Below are positions 47,501 through 53,924 of a DNA stretch of 64,000 nucleotides, one piece after another; the first letter of the stretch is position 1; each line of letters starts with the position of its first letter. The position numbers and the translations under genes were made by a program. The stretch comes from Candidatus Gastranaerophilales bacterium (lineage in GTDB: Bacteria; Cyanobacteriota; Vampirovibrionia; Gastranaerophilales; Gastranaerophilaceae): contig CALUWC010000003.1 of the NCBI GenBank assembly GCA_944324395.1, positions 1 through 64,000 on the forward strand, read 5' to 3'. The notes below the pieces were generated by a model, which saw only the letters and a program-made list of their open reading frames with translations, was not told where the DNA came from and made no database searches.

Positions 47501-49256
47501 CACCATTTTTAACTAAATGACCGCCAAAAGATTCAAATTTACTGCCATCTATTGTACCTGTTGTAACATCCTTTGCCACATCAAATATTAATTCAGTGCC
47601 GGCGTTGACACTATTTGTAGAATTAAAAAATTTGTCAGTGTCAGAATTCATATCGACAGTTACGGAACCTTCATTGAGGTTAAACTGCCCGTTAAACCCC
47701 GAATTATCACCTGATATAGTCAACATGCCTGCGGCTGATTTAGTAAGATTTCCTTCGCCTGAAATATTGGAAAGAGTTTCGGCATTAACATTTTGAAAAT
47801 CCAGCGTTGCATCTTGAGAAATCTGATTTGATGTTGCGTTGATATAACCGCCTTCCTTATAACTCAAAGTTCCTTCTTCAACTTTTACTCCGCCTGTAAA
47901 ATCTGAATTATCACCGGTCAGGTTCAATATTCCGGCACCGGTTTTAACAAAAATTCCTGAATTGTCGGCAGAATTAATTTTTTCATTAGCCAAATTTAAA
48001 TTATAATTGTTGTTATTTGTTGTATCAAATGCGACTTCACCTTTTTCAGTAAGGGTAGTAGTTCCGTTTATAACAGAATTGTCAAAAGTTCCGCTATAAG
48101 TCAGTCTGCTTCCTTCACCTTTTACTGTTGCATTGCCTGAAAATCTTGAGTTATTACCTTCTAAAAGTAATTTTCCTTTGTCTGAAACTTGAATTGAAGA
48201 ATTAGAATTAGCGGAAGCTAAACCGCCTGAGATAGTATCGTTAGTTGAAGAGTCGCTGCCTTTGACTAAAAGATTGCTGTTGTTTGCAAGGTAGATATCA
48301 TTATTGCCATTTTGATCGGTGTTGTCGCTGAAAGAGTTTCCGCCTGCTAATGTTATATCAGAAGTTGTATAAATCCCACCGCCTAAGACATCACCATCTC
48401 GAGAAGATACACTATTACCGCTTATTGTTGTTCCCGTAAGGGTCAGAGTTCCTGAATTATAAATAGCTCCGCCTAGTGCATCACCGGAGTATTGAGAACT
48501 ACTGGCTGTACTAGATGCTTCATTACCACTTATTTCTGCATTAGTTATATTCATTGTACCGGCATTATATATAGCACCGCCAAGAGCTTGTCCTGCAATA
48601 TCGTCCCACCCAATACTAACGGCTGTAGAAACTGAATTATCATTGAAAGAACCGCCAGCTATATCAATAGAACCTTCATTCGCAACCGCACCGCCATGCC
48701 CTTGCACAACCGCACCGGATTCACCCATTCCATAAACAGAATTTTCAACATATGAAACTCCATTAAGATGAACAGAAGAACCACTCATAACATATAACCC
48801 AGCCCCGGATAAAGTATTATCCCGCCAGAGACTTGAGGTTTCATTCTTTGCGAAATTATTAAAATTCAGATTTTGGATAGTAATTGAAGCACCATTGGAT
48901 AGTTGATAACCGTAATTAGAGGACTTGCCTGAGATAGTATAGATTGTTCCTTCATTGCCTCTGATAGTCAAATCTGTAATGCCGGAAATTGAAGGCAAAT
49001 CATCACCTATTGTTATATTATTTGCAACATTTAAAATATTCCTGTTTTGATAATAATTTGTATTAAAAATACTCCCTTCAATTTGAGGCTGCCATAGGCT
49101 AGGTTGGTCTGCATTGTCAATCGTATATTCTTCTGCCAGTGCCGAGTTCGCCGCAAATGCAACACTTCCTACAATTATTGCACAGGTAAGTGCAAATTTT
49201 ACTGCTTCTTTTCTATAAACGGGAACTCTTCTCATCTGTCCAACCCTTTCAATCAT
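38514..49256 (-). CDS. Giant autotransporter-type adhesin (3580 aa)
   Basis: A signal peptide with an extended basic start ends around residue 42 (CAIIVGSVAFAANSALA). The passenger is a long beta-helix made of PMP-type GGAIYN repeats and autotransporter-strand repeats (SGDNSGFNG-like, dozens of copies). It is organised in four large modules starting near residues 60, 1005, 1694 and 2722. The three later ones begin with YEY-V...G-x-R-x-F. The C-terminal ~270 residues (from about 3304, MWIQPYTTFEQVNLRGG) form the outer-membrane beta-barrel, ending TAGFRWALGK plus a hydrophilic tail. It would be displayed on the cell surface for adhesion. The ATG at 49256 has TAGGA; an ATG 7 codons later has AAAGGG and is equally possible. 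Confidence 0.92.
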   Translation of the reverse strand: MIERVGQMRRVPVYRKEAVKFALTCAIIVGSVAFAANSALAEEYTIDNADQPSLWQPQIEGSIFNTNYYQNRNILNVANNITIGDDLPSISGITDLTIRGNEGTIYTISGKSSNYGYQLSNGASITIQNLNFNNFAKNETSSLWRDNTLSGAGLYVMSGSSVHLNGVSYVENSVYGMGESGAVVQGHGGAVANEGSIDIAGGSFNDNSVSTAVSIGWDDIAGQALGGAIYNAGTMNITNAEISGNEASSTASSSQYSGDALGGAIYNSGTLTLTGTTISGNSVSSRDGDVLGGGIYTTSDITLAGGNSFSDNTDQNGNNDIYLANNSNLLVKGSDSSTNDTISGGLASANSNSSIQVSDKGKLLLEGNNSRFSGNATVKGEGSRLTYSGTFDNSVINGTTTLTEKGEVAFDTTNNNNYNLNLANEKINSADNSGIFVKTGAGILNLTGDNSDFTGGVKVEEGTLSYKEGGYINATSNQISQDATLDFQNVNAETLSNISGEGNLTKSAAGMLTISGDNSGFNGQFNLNEGSVTVDMNSDTDKFFNSTNSVNAGTELIFDVAKDVTTGTIDGSKFESFGGHLVKNGEGTLQITGDWYAGSGRDNNVATFVNGGKLLFVANTDDTATDSSDKMLYNSITIADNATFGVANQSTEDKKAFALNNNLIGSDGATLEISGVKDSLVTVSDGVNNSSFTGETLISGGNLGFTKSDSNSFVAGRVNIANKDSKLIYSTNMSGDEKISSLSGIGTLDKQGTGNLTVNMDNFTGTADVNGGTLTVNADEQAENSDGSFAFSSNVAGGSTLNYSASTDDIYNINRQSAFKFDNNSSNGRINFTNGTYNISSDLANAASNTTSFNTASVNIGNGENNVILNGNYTLDNSTLSLANENITTTTIANLTTTGTNNIILDFDFTDGFDKLTAKSGNAQVALTENSINVFNLNSDRGAWSEKTYDVLSGLTFANTDFTDTLTTNLYEYTVTVTEGNKLTLTATDYTDAKTLYNLNHTIDGERTFHLVGSSTDYYISQALDTTREGTLNINGRTQDRDDTIIGYEKEGETTGLSMFEVVNNTTLNIKDITIQNAASDKGGAVVNQTNANSIVNITNSTLQNNSAANSNGGALSVSGGEMTLASSTLTSNKAVNGGAIYANGGTVYINNVIFNTNSATLGGAVYNDTNSKNLTLDNVTFTNNEADNGSAIYNLGSATVTDAVFSDNSANYIYNAQGGQLTITSNSDYTLQNSNTTDSVITNNGSLNLTSAANHSLTVADVITGQGGAVNTRGNVIFDNLVSKSTVNVNSGELTINGDSNDSYALDSVGLNIASGTIVNLNNHNINSGNIVVADNSSFIINNTNDITISSRLAGATTGSGTIIKDGTGKVSLTGANDNSEFVGNLSIFNGTVSFEKTADNSFFGANAHVTVNGANDGADSPSTFEYTDTNGTYFDKDFANVDLLNGGTLSISGNGLSTTHNIDTDWLTSKGTAANNIIFSSANYILHTNALTNRTDIIKDNIIFNSSNVTLYESLPGTAITGHDEGAKEYDFTSNNYTFNNSVLDLSNRIAGDNYIFNELNFNNAEDGSHSGLGLDVNLVLDEKNNIRPYADTITANSGSGIVDITKLFITDDNGIFRTESDGSLSKGQILVFKGNNNLKVAETNNAEILSWATNIYEYGVKSAQTNREADSIEIEPQGVSSTDTLRDLNQYQGNRGFSFIVINNEKDKNNYNIYRDLDTTAKGNFTVVGALVDEEKSILSGQLKPLQLLKDDDSLKKDEKGNWTYKGESIAAPKEIQIKNPDGTIEDGYEIDISNFTPNGQTNGSMFELVNATNLEMSNVSVQDAKRYADEKSGIQDGSAIYAKNQNATVKLTNVDFVNNEVRAGNGGVIANIKSNEFTIDTSVISGNMASANGGAIYNTSEGMTIKYAIVSGNKSGGLGGAIYTSADMTIEDSIFGLDAVSGETVLNTHKNGQQNDIYLAGTANVDFVTTKENESLINSGIAGEEGTTFAKSGVGTLNLNGSNSGFNGTLDVTAGKLAYTADSTDDTFVTGGVKVNKNAVLDMTIDNSENVVTQTLQNVAAGKNGSGTVLKNGAGQLNLAGDNSGFGGITQINSGTLYYLADSTTDKYLGGSTELTAEGTSLIFDISRDSSSDTSKQTASNISGVEGSIVQKSGGGELVLSGDNSDFKGSAKINAGTLTYKADSNDNKYFSGATTIASEASLVADVAAKDSENADITGQTIGNITGDEDAYFVKTGDGKIQLVGTNNFTGKTTIENGTLAYTSGNGDYVSGNTVIEHGGTLEYSVGTDSDDNLTAISGEGTLSKLGGGNLNLVGNNSQFTGSVMIGEGRLSYYTSGNDNEFINADSYAIAQDAELYISNSTSDSVNVSNLTAYIDEEGRDLGSGSVIKNGEGTLTLSGDNRGFEGALNINSGNVTFTKDNNTSYIAGKTDINSGAKLNYNVADGIEDTLANVSGSGVLNKGGDAVLTFDANDNAVETSFTANANQGTLNIIGDSTNAFDFNMIANNSAILDYTAAINSNLTVGPNSVVGFGNGASNAQINFNSQTGGTYTLEGDLANYTGNQVSFDSSTIKLADSDYTYNGNYTITNSVIDLTENGTHTTTFDNLTTSDSKIKIDVDLTLPTRTSDKLVSKGGNGGALELELKDINLNDQKTDNGLGESYNINVLGGNLTLDNDDSLDFWATSAYEYRVTIAQGGQDIILTAIKATNENSLKAMNNQSGDRGFQFHADDPDPYTIGKSLGTTASGSFIVKGEANGNTVISGNNTKSFFEVTQDDTALTVKDLTIQDAHSDNGGSVVIANNGSSTVNLDNVNITSSSSGGNGGVINNTNSESFIINNSELTNNTSNGLGGAIYTADDMTIIDTDFSGNRDANGKNDIYAAGEDTVVNIVAANKDVSVSSGLAGNGTVNKSGNNDLNLSGKNDDFTGNLNIADGDMNYTQSSSSDTYILGNTNIGSGNTVTITNNRSDITTGSFSGSGTLNKNGSNDMTLTGDNSNFTGTANINSGSVIFNSDNTKYISGTTNINQNGTLVVNADNNASLSKINGTGTVDKNGSGALVFRGNNNFNGSLNVNEGVFAMAAGATLGNLSDAQFAAGTGINLQNTSVVDLGNGSYSTDPSPASIENLYFDSLTLLGDVDLDIDIDLKNEIADKVGAGRVYGNGNLILDQDSLNVVSDALLNNTSVQVAYGDLANHVALDQGVTTVMGPIQKYDVSYNNGNLLFARQGGSTPDIGSVNPAVMASPVATQLGGYLTQLQTLNAGFYHMDRYTKYPYMMRLTAENSNRYAINDIPAYRRSNLPETSNAMWIQPYTTFEQVNLRGGLGVSNVAYGAMYGGDSNLVDIGHGFKGVLSTFVGYNGSHMSFNGVSMNQQGGALGVTGTLYKGNFFTGLTVSAGASAGDAFTQYGTDHFAMLTAGVASKTGYNWEMKDGKFIVQPSLFLGYTFANTFDYTNAAGVRIDSDPLHAITIAPGVKFIANLKNGWQPYLGVNMVWSIMDKTDVIAQDVRLPQLSTKPYVEYGVGVQKTWGERFTAFFQTMIRNGGRTGIVLTAGFRWALGKEHKYDNQKVQGPAQRKVIKSL

Positions 49257-49735
49257 ATTTTCCTAATCAAATAATTATAGAAAAATTTTATCATAAAAGA
49301 TTAATTATAGTCAATAATGATTTTAAAAAGCATTACGAGGTATCTGTGCCAGCAAATCAATGCTATAAGTGTGTTTTGGCGGTTGAGTTTTTGTAATTAT
49401 TGCGTATGTTGTAATTAAAAATAGTCCTTTTAACTAATAAATTTCGGGTATTATTTTAATTTTTATTTGAAGATTTATTCATATCACCCCACCCATCCGG
49501 GGAGGGGTTCTTGCCGGACGGGTATTATGTTACTAACAGTAACACTTTTCTCCTCAATATTTCAGCTCTATATTGTACTCTCCTCATCCAGGTAAGAGAT
49601 GTACAATCACCCCGCTCCTGCCTTTACCCGTTTCTTAATCTACCCGTCCAAATATAATATATTGACAAGTAGATAAATCTATGCAAAGATATATCCATGT
49701 AAAGAACATGCTATAGTAAATGGGTAGGAGTAATA
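49257..49735. other. Intergenic region with a GC-rich hairpin block
   Basis: No gene is visible in this 479-base gap. It contains a 10-bp hairpin with one mismatch (ACCCATCCGG at 49491, CCGGACGGGT ending 49523) and a perfect GTTACT-AAC-AGTAAC inverted repeat (49529-49543). A C-rich stretch up to about 49650 follows, much richer in GC than the rest of the window. The last 60 bases are the marR promoter. It could be a remnant of a repeat element or a small RNA. Confidence 0.5.
49696..49717 (+). promoter_or_regulatory. marR promoter with overlapping palindrome
   Basis: The extended -10 TGCTATAGT (TATAGT at 49712) is directly preceded by CATGT-AAAGA-ACATG (49696-49710), a likely MarR operator. 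A second palindrome TAGAT-AA-ATCTA lies at 49670-49681. A TAGGAG ribosome site precedes the ATG at 49736. Confidence 0.6.
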
Positions 49736-50197
49736 ATGAAAGATAGATATTATATTGATAGTTTAGCTTATGAAATAGAATTAACAGCAAGAGTATGTCA
49801 TGAAAATGCAAAGAAGTTTTTGGAATCCATTACTGATGAACTTTCAATTGAAGAATTTACTGTTTTAGATACTATTATTGCAATTCCAAATCTTTCGCAG
49901 GCTGATCTTGCAAGAATTATATTAAAAGGTAAGGCTCATACAGGGAGGTTTTTAATGGCTCTGGAAGATAAAGGTTTTATAGAAAGACATGTTGAAGAAC
50001 GTGACGGGAAACTGATAAAAGTGTCTGTTGTAACATCAACAGGGCTTGATTTGTATCATAAAATTATAGATAAAATGAAACCTTCTATAAAAGAATTTGA
50101 AGCTGTTATGTCAGAAGATGAAGTTAAAAAAATAATTGAAAATTTAAAAAATTTCAGAAATTCAATGGAAAAGGTCAGCAAAATAGTATTCGAGTAA
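49736..50197 (+). CDS. MarR-family transcriptional regulator
   Basis: A 153-residue winged-helix protein. The helices IPNLSQADLARIILKGKAHT and GRFLMALEDKGFIERHVEER form the DNA-binding unit, with a wing in RDGKLIKVSVV. N- and C-terminal helices give the dimer interface. It lies 7 bases before a DHA2 drug exporter and so probably represses it and itself, responding to a phenolic or drug ligand. Confidence 0.92.
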   Translation: MKDRYYIDSLAYEIELTARVCHENAKKFLESITDELSIEEFTVLDTIIAIPNLSQADLARIILKGKAHTGRFLMALEDKGFIERHVEERDGKLIKVSVVTSTGLDLYHKIIDKMKPSIKEFEAVMSEDEVKKIIENLKNFRNSMEKVSKIVFE

Positions 50198-50204
50198 ACA
50201 AAAG

Positions 50205-51773
50205 ATGAGTGAAGAAGTTATAAAACAAGAAACAATTTCTCCGGAGAACTGGAAACCGAGCAAAAATCCCTGGTTAATTTCTGCTCCGTTAATGCTTGCC
50301 GTTGCGATGTATGCTCTTGATGAAACTATATCTAACGTAGCATTACCGTATATGGCAGGTTCATTCTCCTGCAGTCATAATGAGTCAACGTGGGTTTTGA
50401 CATTTTATTTAATTGCCAGCGGTATTATTATTCCTGCTGTTGATTTTTTCTGTAAATTGTTCGGCAGAAAAAATTTCTTTCTTATGAGTGTAATATTGTT
50501 TACTCTATCATCATTTTTATGCGGGGTGTCTAACTCTTTAATTATGATGGTTTTTGCAAGATTTTTGCAGGGTATAGGCGGAGGTGCGATATTGCCTTTA
50601 TGTCAGGCAATTATGATGGAGAGTTTTCCAAAAGAGCAGCGGCCTCAGGCTATGGCATTATTCGGCTTAGGTGTTGTATTCGCTCCGATTATCGGGCCTG
50701 CATTAGGCGGCTGGATTACCGAAAATTGGTCATGGCCGTATATCTATTATATAAACATACCTATAGGTTTTATTGTTCTTGCTATGGCTAAAGAATTTTT
50801 GGAAGAACCTCCGTATGCCAAAAGACAAAAAGGTGTTAAGCTGGATGCTATAGGTTTTTCTTTTCTTGCAATATGGTTAGTTTGTCTGCAAATCGTATTA
50901 GATAAAGGTAATGATGCTGATTGGTTCGGTTCTGCGTGGGTTTGCTGGTTGACTGGAATTTCCTGTGTTGCAGGGGTAATATTTGTTATATCCCAGCTGA
51001 CAAGAAAAAATACACTTGTAGATTTGTCAATTATGAAAGACAGGAACTTTTTCTTTGGAACATTTATTCAGGTAATATTGATGGGTGTTATGATGGCATC
51101 AAGTGCAATCTTGCCTTCAATGCTGCAAAGTATGATGGGGTATACTTCATTTTTAAGCGGTATTTCAATGGTGCCGAGAGGTGCCGGCTGTCTGGTTGCT
51201 ACTATATTCAGTGCAATATTTATCACTAAAATCGGGGAGCGAAAAATGGTGTTTCTCGGATTATTGATTTTAGGTGCGGGCGGTCTTGCGTTTGGAGAGA
51301 TTAACCTTCAGATTTCGCTTGTAAATATTGCAATTCCAAATTTCCTGTTTGGTCTTGGGATGGTTATGGCTATGGTTCCGCTTGTTGAATTGTCCTGCAG
51401 AACTCTTAGAAATGACCAGTTAACAAATGCCAGCGGAGTTCAGAATTTGTTGAAAAATGTCGGGGCCGCTATAGGTACTTCTCTTGTTACAACTTTAATT
51501 TCAAGATTGAGTCAGGTTCACCAGTATATGATGGTAGGAAAATTGTCAGAGTTAAATAATGCATTTATTGAAAGAGTTCAGGCTTATACCGGAACTTTCT
51601 CCGGAATGACGGATTTTGCTTCTGCTATGTATTCCGCTAAAGGATTTTTATATAATCAACTGATTCAGCAGGCTACTTTGTGGGCATACATTGATACATT
51701 CAGAATTTTTGCGATTGCGTGTATTGTAATTTCGCCTCTGGTAATTCTGATGAAACGAAAGAATTATTCATAA
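50205..51773 (+). CDS. DHA2-family (EmrB/QacA-like) MFS drug exporter
   Basis: Drug:proton antiporter with about 14 membrane segments. Motif D1-like ALDETISNVALPYMA near the N-terminus, GRKNFFLMSVILFTLSSFLC, and motif C GLGVVFAPIIGPALGGWIT are all visible. Length 522 is normal. It follows marR by 7 bases. The EmrA-type adaptor that normally partners EmrB across the periplasm is not adjacent, so it may act alone or with an adaptor encoded elsewhere. Confidence 0.93.
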   Translation: MSEEVIKQETISPENWKPSKNPWLISAPLMLAVAMYALDETISNVALPYMAGSFSCSHNESTWVLTFYLIASGIIIPAVDFFCKLFGRKNFFLMSVILFTLSSFLCGVSNSLIMMVFARFLQGIGGGAILPLCQAIMMESFPKEQRPQAMALFGLGVVFAPIIGPALGGWITENWSWPYIYYINIPIGFIVLAMAKEFLEEPPYAKRQKGVKLDAIGFSFLAIWLVCLQIVLDKGNDADWFGSAWVCWLTGISCVAGVIFVISQLTRKNTLVDLSIMKDRNFFFGTFIQVILMGVMMASSAILPSMLQSMMGYTSFLSGISMVPRGAGCLVATIFSAIFITKIGERKMVFLGLLILGAGGLAFGEINLQISLVNIAIPNFLFGLGMVMAMVPLVELSCRTLRNDQLTNASGVQNLLKNVGAAIGTSLVTTLISRLSQVHQYMMVGKLSELNNAFIERVQAYTGTFSGMTDFASAMYSAKGFLYNQLIQQATLWAYIDTFRIFAIACIVISPLVILMKRKNYS

Positions 51774-51810
51774 ATTTTCTAGTTATTTAAATTCCCAATT
51801 TATGTTACTT

Positions 51811-51843
51811 GCGGGGTGTCGTGCAACTCTCCCCGCTTTTTTT
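51811..51843 (+). terminator. Terminator after the MFS exporter
   Basis: GCGGGG (51811-51816) and CCCCGC (51831-51836) form the stem, followed by seven T. It overlaps the end of the convergent gene by 2 bases. Confidence 0.8.
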
Positions 51844-52675
51844 AATTAAAATAATTTAAAATTTTATATGCATATCCTCTGTCGTTTAACGGAAGTGCAA
51901 TTGTATTGTTAAGATAACGATGTTCTGCAAATATTTGCGGAATATCCTGCCAAAGTCTGAGCAGAATGAATTTGCCGGCCAGTATCTTTTTTAAACTTTC
52001 ATTATCAGGACTTAGAGGATAACAGTAAGGGATATCGTCCGGCGACGGTTTTATTTTTATGATATTGGATTTATTAAATATTTCATTGTATTTTTCAAAA
52101 AGATTCAGCCTTTGTTTTTTATCGTCTTCAAAGTCTATGGAATTGAGAACTTTTTCTGAGTATGGCGATATGCGTTTTATAGTTATTTCTTTGTTTAGCA
52201 GAAGTTCATTTTTTATAAATTGTTCAAGATTTTTGTGGAACAGTACCGGTGTATAATCTGTAGAATCCTGTTCAAATTTTTGTTGGAGAATTTTTTCGCA
52301 ATATAAATATGCACCGTTTGGAACGTTGAAAAATTTTCTCAATGAATTAAAACTTGCAAGTCCGAGAGGTTTTGTATAAAAACTCTGACTGTTATCTATA
52401 ATAAGATTTTTATAATTCAAAGAAAGATATTCACAATTTTTGCTGCAGAGTCCAAAGTAGTTTACATAAAGAATAAAATCCTCGTGCCGGAATTTTTGAA
52501 CCGGCATAAAATTTTTATCTATATGATAAAATTTTACTTTGCATTTTTCTTCTCTTGCTGCCAGCCATACGACAGGGCAAATATAATACGGGATAAATAT
52601 TTCTTTTATCCCGTAAGCTCTTATTATGTATTTTAAACAATTCCTTGCAAGATTTAACTTTATAAGGTTTGTCAT
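51842..52675 (-). CDS. DegT/aminotransferase-fold protein of unknown role (277 aa)
   Basis: The pattern of the PLP-dependent DegT/DnrJ fold can be followed: IFIPYYICPVVWLAAREEKC, then DFILYVNYFGLCSKN, NLIIDNSQSFYTKPLGLAS and SLRKFFNVPNGAYLYC. The last segment carries a Lys where the cofactor lysine sits in family members. It is shorter than typical aminotransferases (~370) and the C-terminal small domain is reduced. Activity is uncertain. It follows the M20 peptidase gene by 16 bases. Confidence 0.65.
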   Translation of the reverse strand: MTNLIKLNLARNCLKYIIRAYGIKEIFIPYYICPVVWLAAREEKCKVKFYHIDKNFMPVQKFRHEDFILYVNYFGLCSKNCEYLSLNYKNLIIDNSQSFYTKPLGLASFNSLRKFFNVPNGAYLYCEKILQQKFEQDSTDYTPVLFHKNLEQFIKNELLLNKEITIKRISPYSEKVLNSIDFEDDKKQRLNLFEKYNEIFNKSNIIKIKPSPDDIPYCYPLSPDNESLKKILAGKFILLRLWQDIPQIFAEHRYLNNTIALPLNDRGYAYKILNYFN

Positions 52676-52691
52676 ATATTTAACTCAGAAT

Positions 52692-53855
52692 TTATTTATT
52701 GAAAGATTCAAATAATTCTTTCAACAGTTCCTGACCTTTAATCATTGTTTTGTAATCAACGTATTCTCTATCAGAATGCATGTTGCATACGGTAGCCAAT
52801 CCTATAAGATATGGTGAGAATTTTTCTCCGTTTGCATTCGTTCTGTTGGCATAAATATGGGTTTCTGCACCGGCATGGAATGATGAAATTTCAGGGATTA
52901 AACCAACTTTTTTTGCCACAGTTTCAAATAAAATCGGAATATATTCATCTTCATTTTTTTCAAACATAGGCATTTTTTCTTTGAATACAATTTCAGCAGA
53001 AGCTATTTCTTGATATTCTTTATTGAAATTATCAACAGAATCTTTCATCATTTGAATAAGTTCATTTTCTTTATCTTTTCTTGAGCTTCTGATTGAGTAT
53101 GTCGCTTTGCCTTCAGTATTTATAACATTGGTGACTTCAAGATTTCCGGCTAAAATCCCGCCTATGTTGCAGGATGTTATGACCTGTCCGTTTTCAGAAT
53201 AGAAAACACCCTGAGGCATTTCTGAAACTAAGTCGGCAATAAGTTTTGCGGCATTTTCTCTTTGCGGATCGCCTATATCATTTCCGGAATGTCCGCCTTT
53301 AGGTGCTGTTACTTTTAATTCAACAAGTACGTAACTAGCTCCGGAAATCAGGCATTGTCCCAGTGCATCACTATCCAGTACAAGAGCGTATTTTGATTTT
53401 ATTTTTGAAAAATCTGTATTTTTAATTCCTGTCATATCGGCTTCTTCATCTCTGGTAAAGTGAACTTCAAGACCGCCATGCTTTAAATCTGTTCTTTTGT
53501 TAAGTTCTTTTGCAAAATACAATGCGTTAGCAACTCCGGCTTTGTCATCAGCTCCGAGAGTTCTGCCTTTTGCTTTTATTAAATCCCCGTCTAAATATGG
53601 CATAACCGGTGAATCATCTCCGATAACATCTAAATGGGAAGAAAGCAAAAGAGGTTCTTTTGATAAATCCGTAGCAGGAATTGTGATGTAGATGTTTTTG
53701 TAATCATCTGTTTCACACGTAAGATTGTTCTCCCTGCAATAATTACAAATCCAATCAATAACTTTTTCTTCTTTTTTTGATGGTGAAGGTATTTCTGCAA
53801 GATTGCAAAATAAATTTACTAGTTCATTTTCATTTCTTAATTCTGATAAATCCAT
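52692..53855 (-). CDS. M20-family metallopeptidase (PepT-like)
   Basis: Zinc di/tripeptidase. Metal ligands and catalytic residues are visible in LLSSHLDV, GADDKAGVANAL and VHFTRDEEADMTGI, with the dimer/lid domain in between (GGHSGNDIGDP). A final His lies in SFHAGAETHIYA. Length 387 fits PepT-like aminopeptidases. GGAGT precedes the ATG. It is downstream of mutS2 on the same strand. Confidence 0.9.
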   Translation of the reverse strand: MDLSELRNENELVNLFCNLAEIPSPSKKEEKVIDWICNYCRENNLTCETDDYKNIYITIPATDLSKEPLLLSSHLDVIGDDSPVMPYLDGDLIKAKGRTLGADDKAGVANALYFAKELNKRTDLKHGGLEVHFTRDEEADMTGIKNTDFSKIKSKYALVLDSDALGQCLISGASYVLVELKVTAPKGGHSGNDIGDPQRENAAKLIADLVSEMPQGVFYSENGQVITSCNIGGILAGNLEVTNVINTEGKATYSIRSSRKDKENELIQMMKDSVDNFNKEYQEIASAEIVFKEKMPMFEKNEDEYIPILFETVAKKVGLIPEISSFHAGAETHIYANRTNANGEKFSPYLIGLATVCNMHSDREYVDYKTMIKGQELLKELFESFNK

Positions 53856-53924
53856 AACTTACTCCAAATTTTTTTGTATATTTATATATATAATATCACA
53901 TTATTTATTTATATCAATTATATT

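Noticed and set aside
40240-47796. Many open frames on the plus strand across the adhesin gene
   Set aside because: They are shadows of the repeat-rich adhesin; they have no ribosome sites and no plausible protein features.
49257-49735. Known structural RNAs (tmRNA, RNase P RNA, SRP RNA, 6S) in the largest gene-free gap
   Set aside because: None of their signature sequences is visible; only short hairpins are seen.
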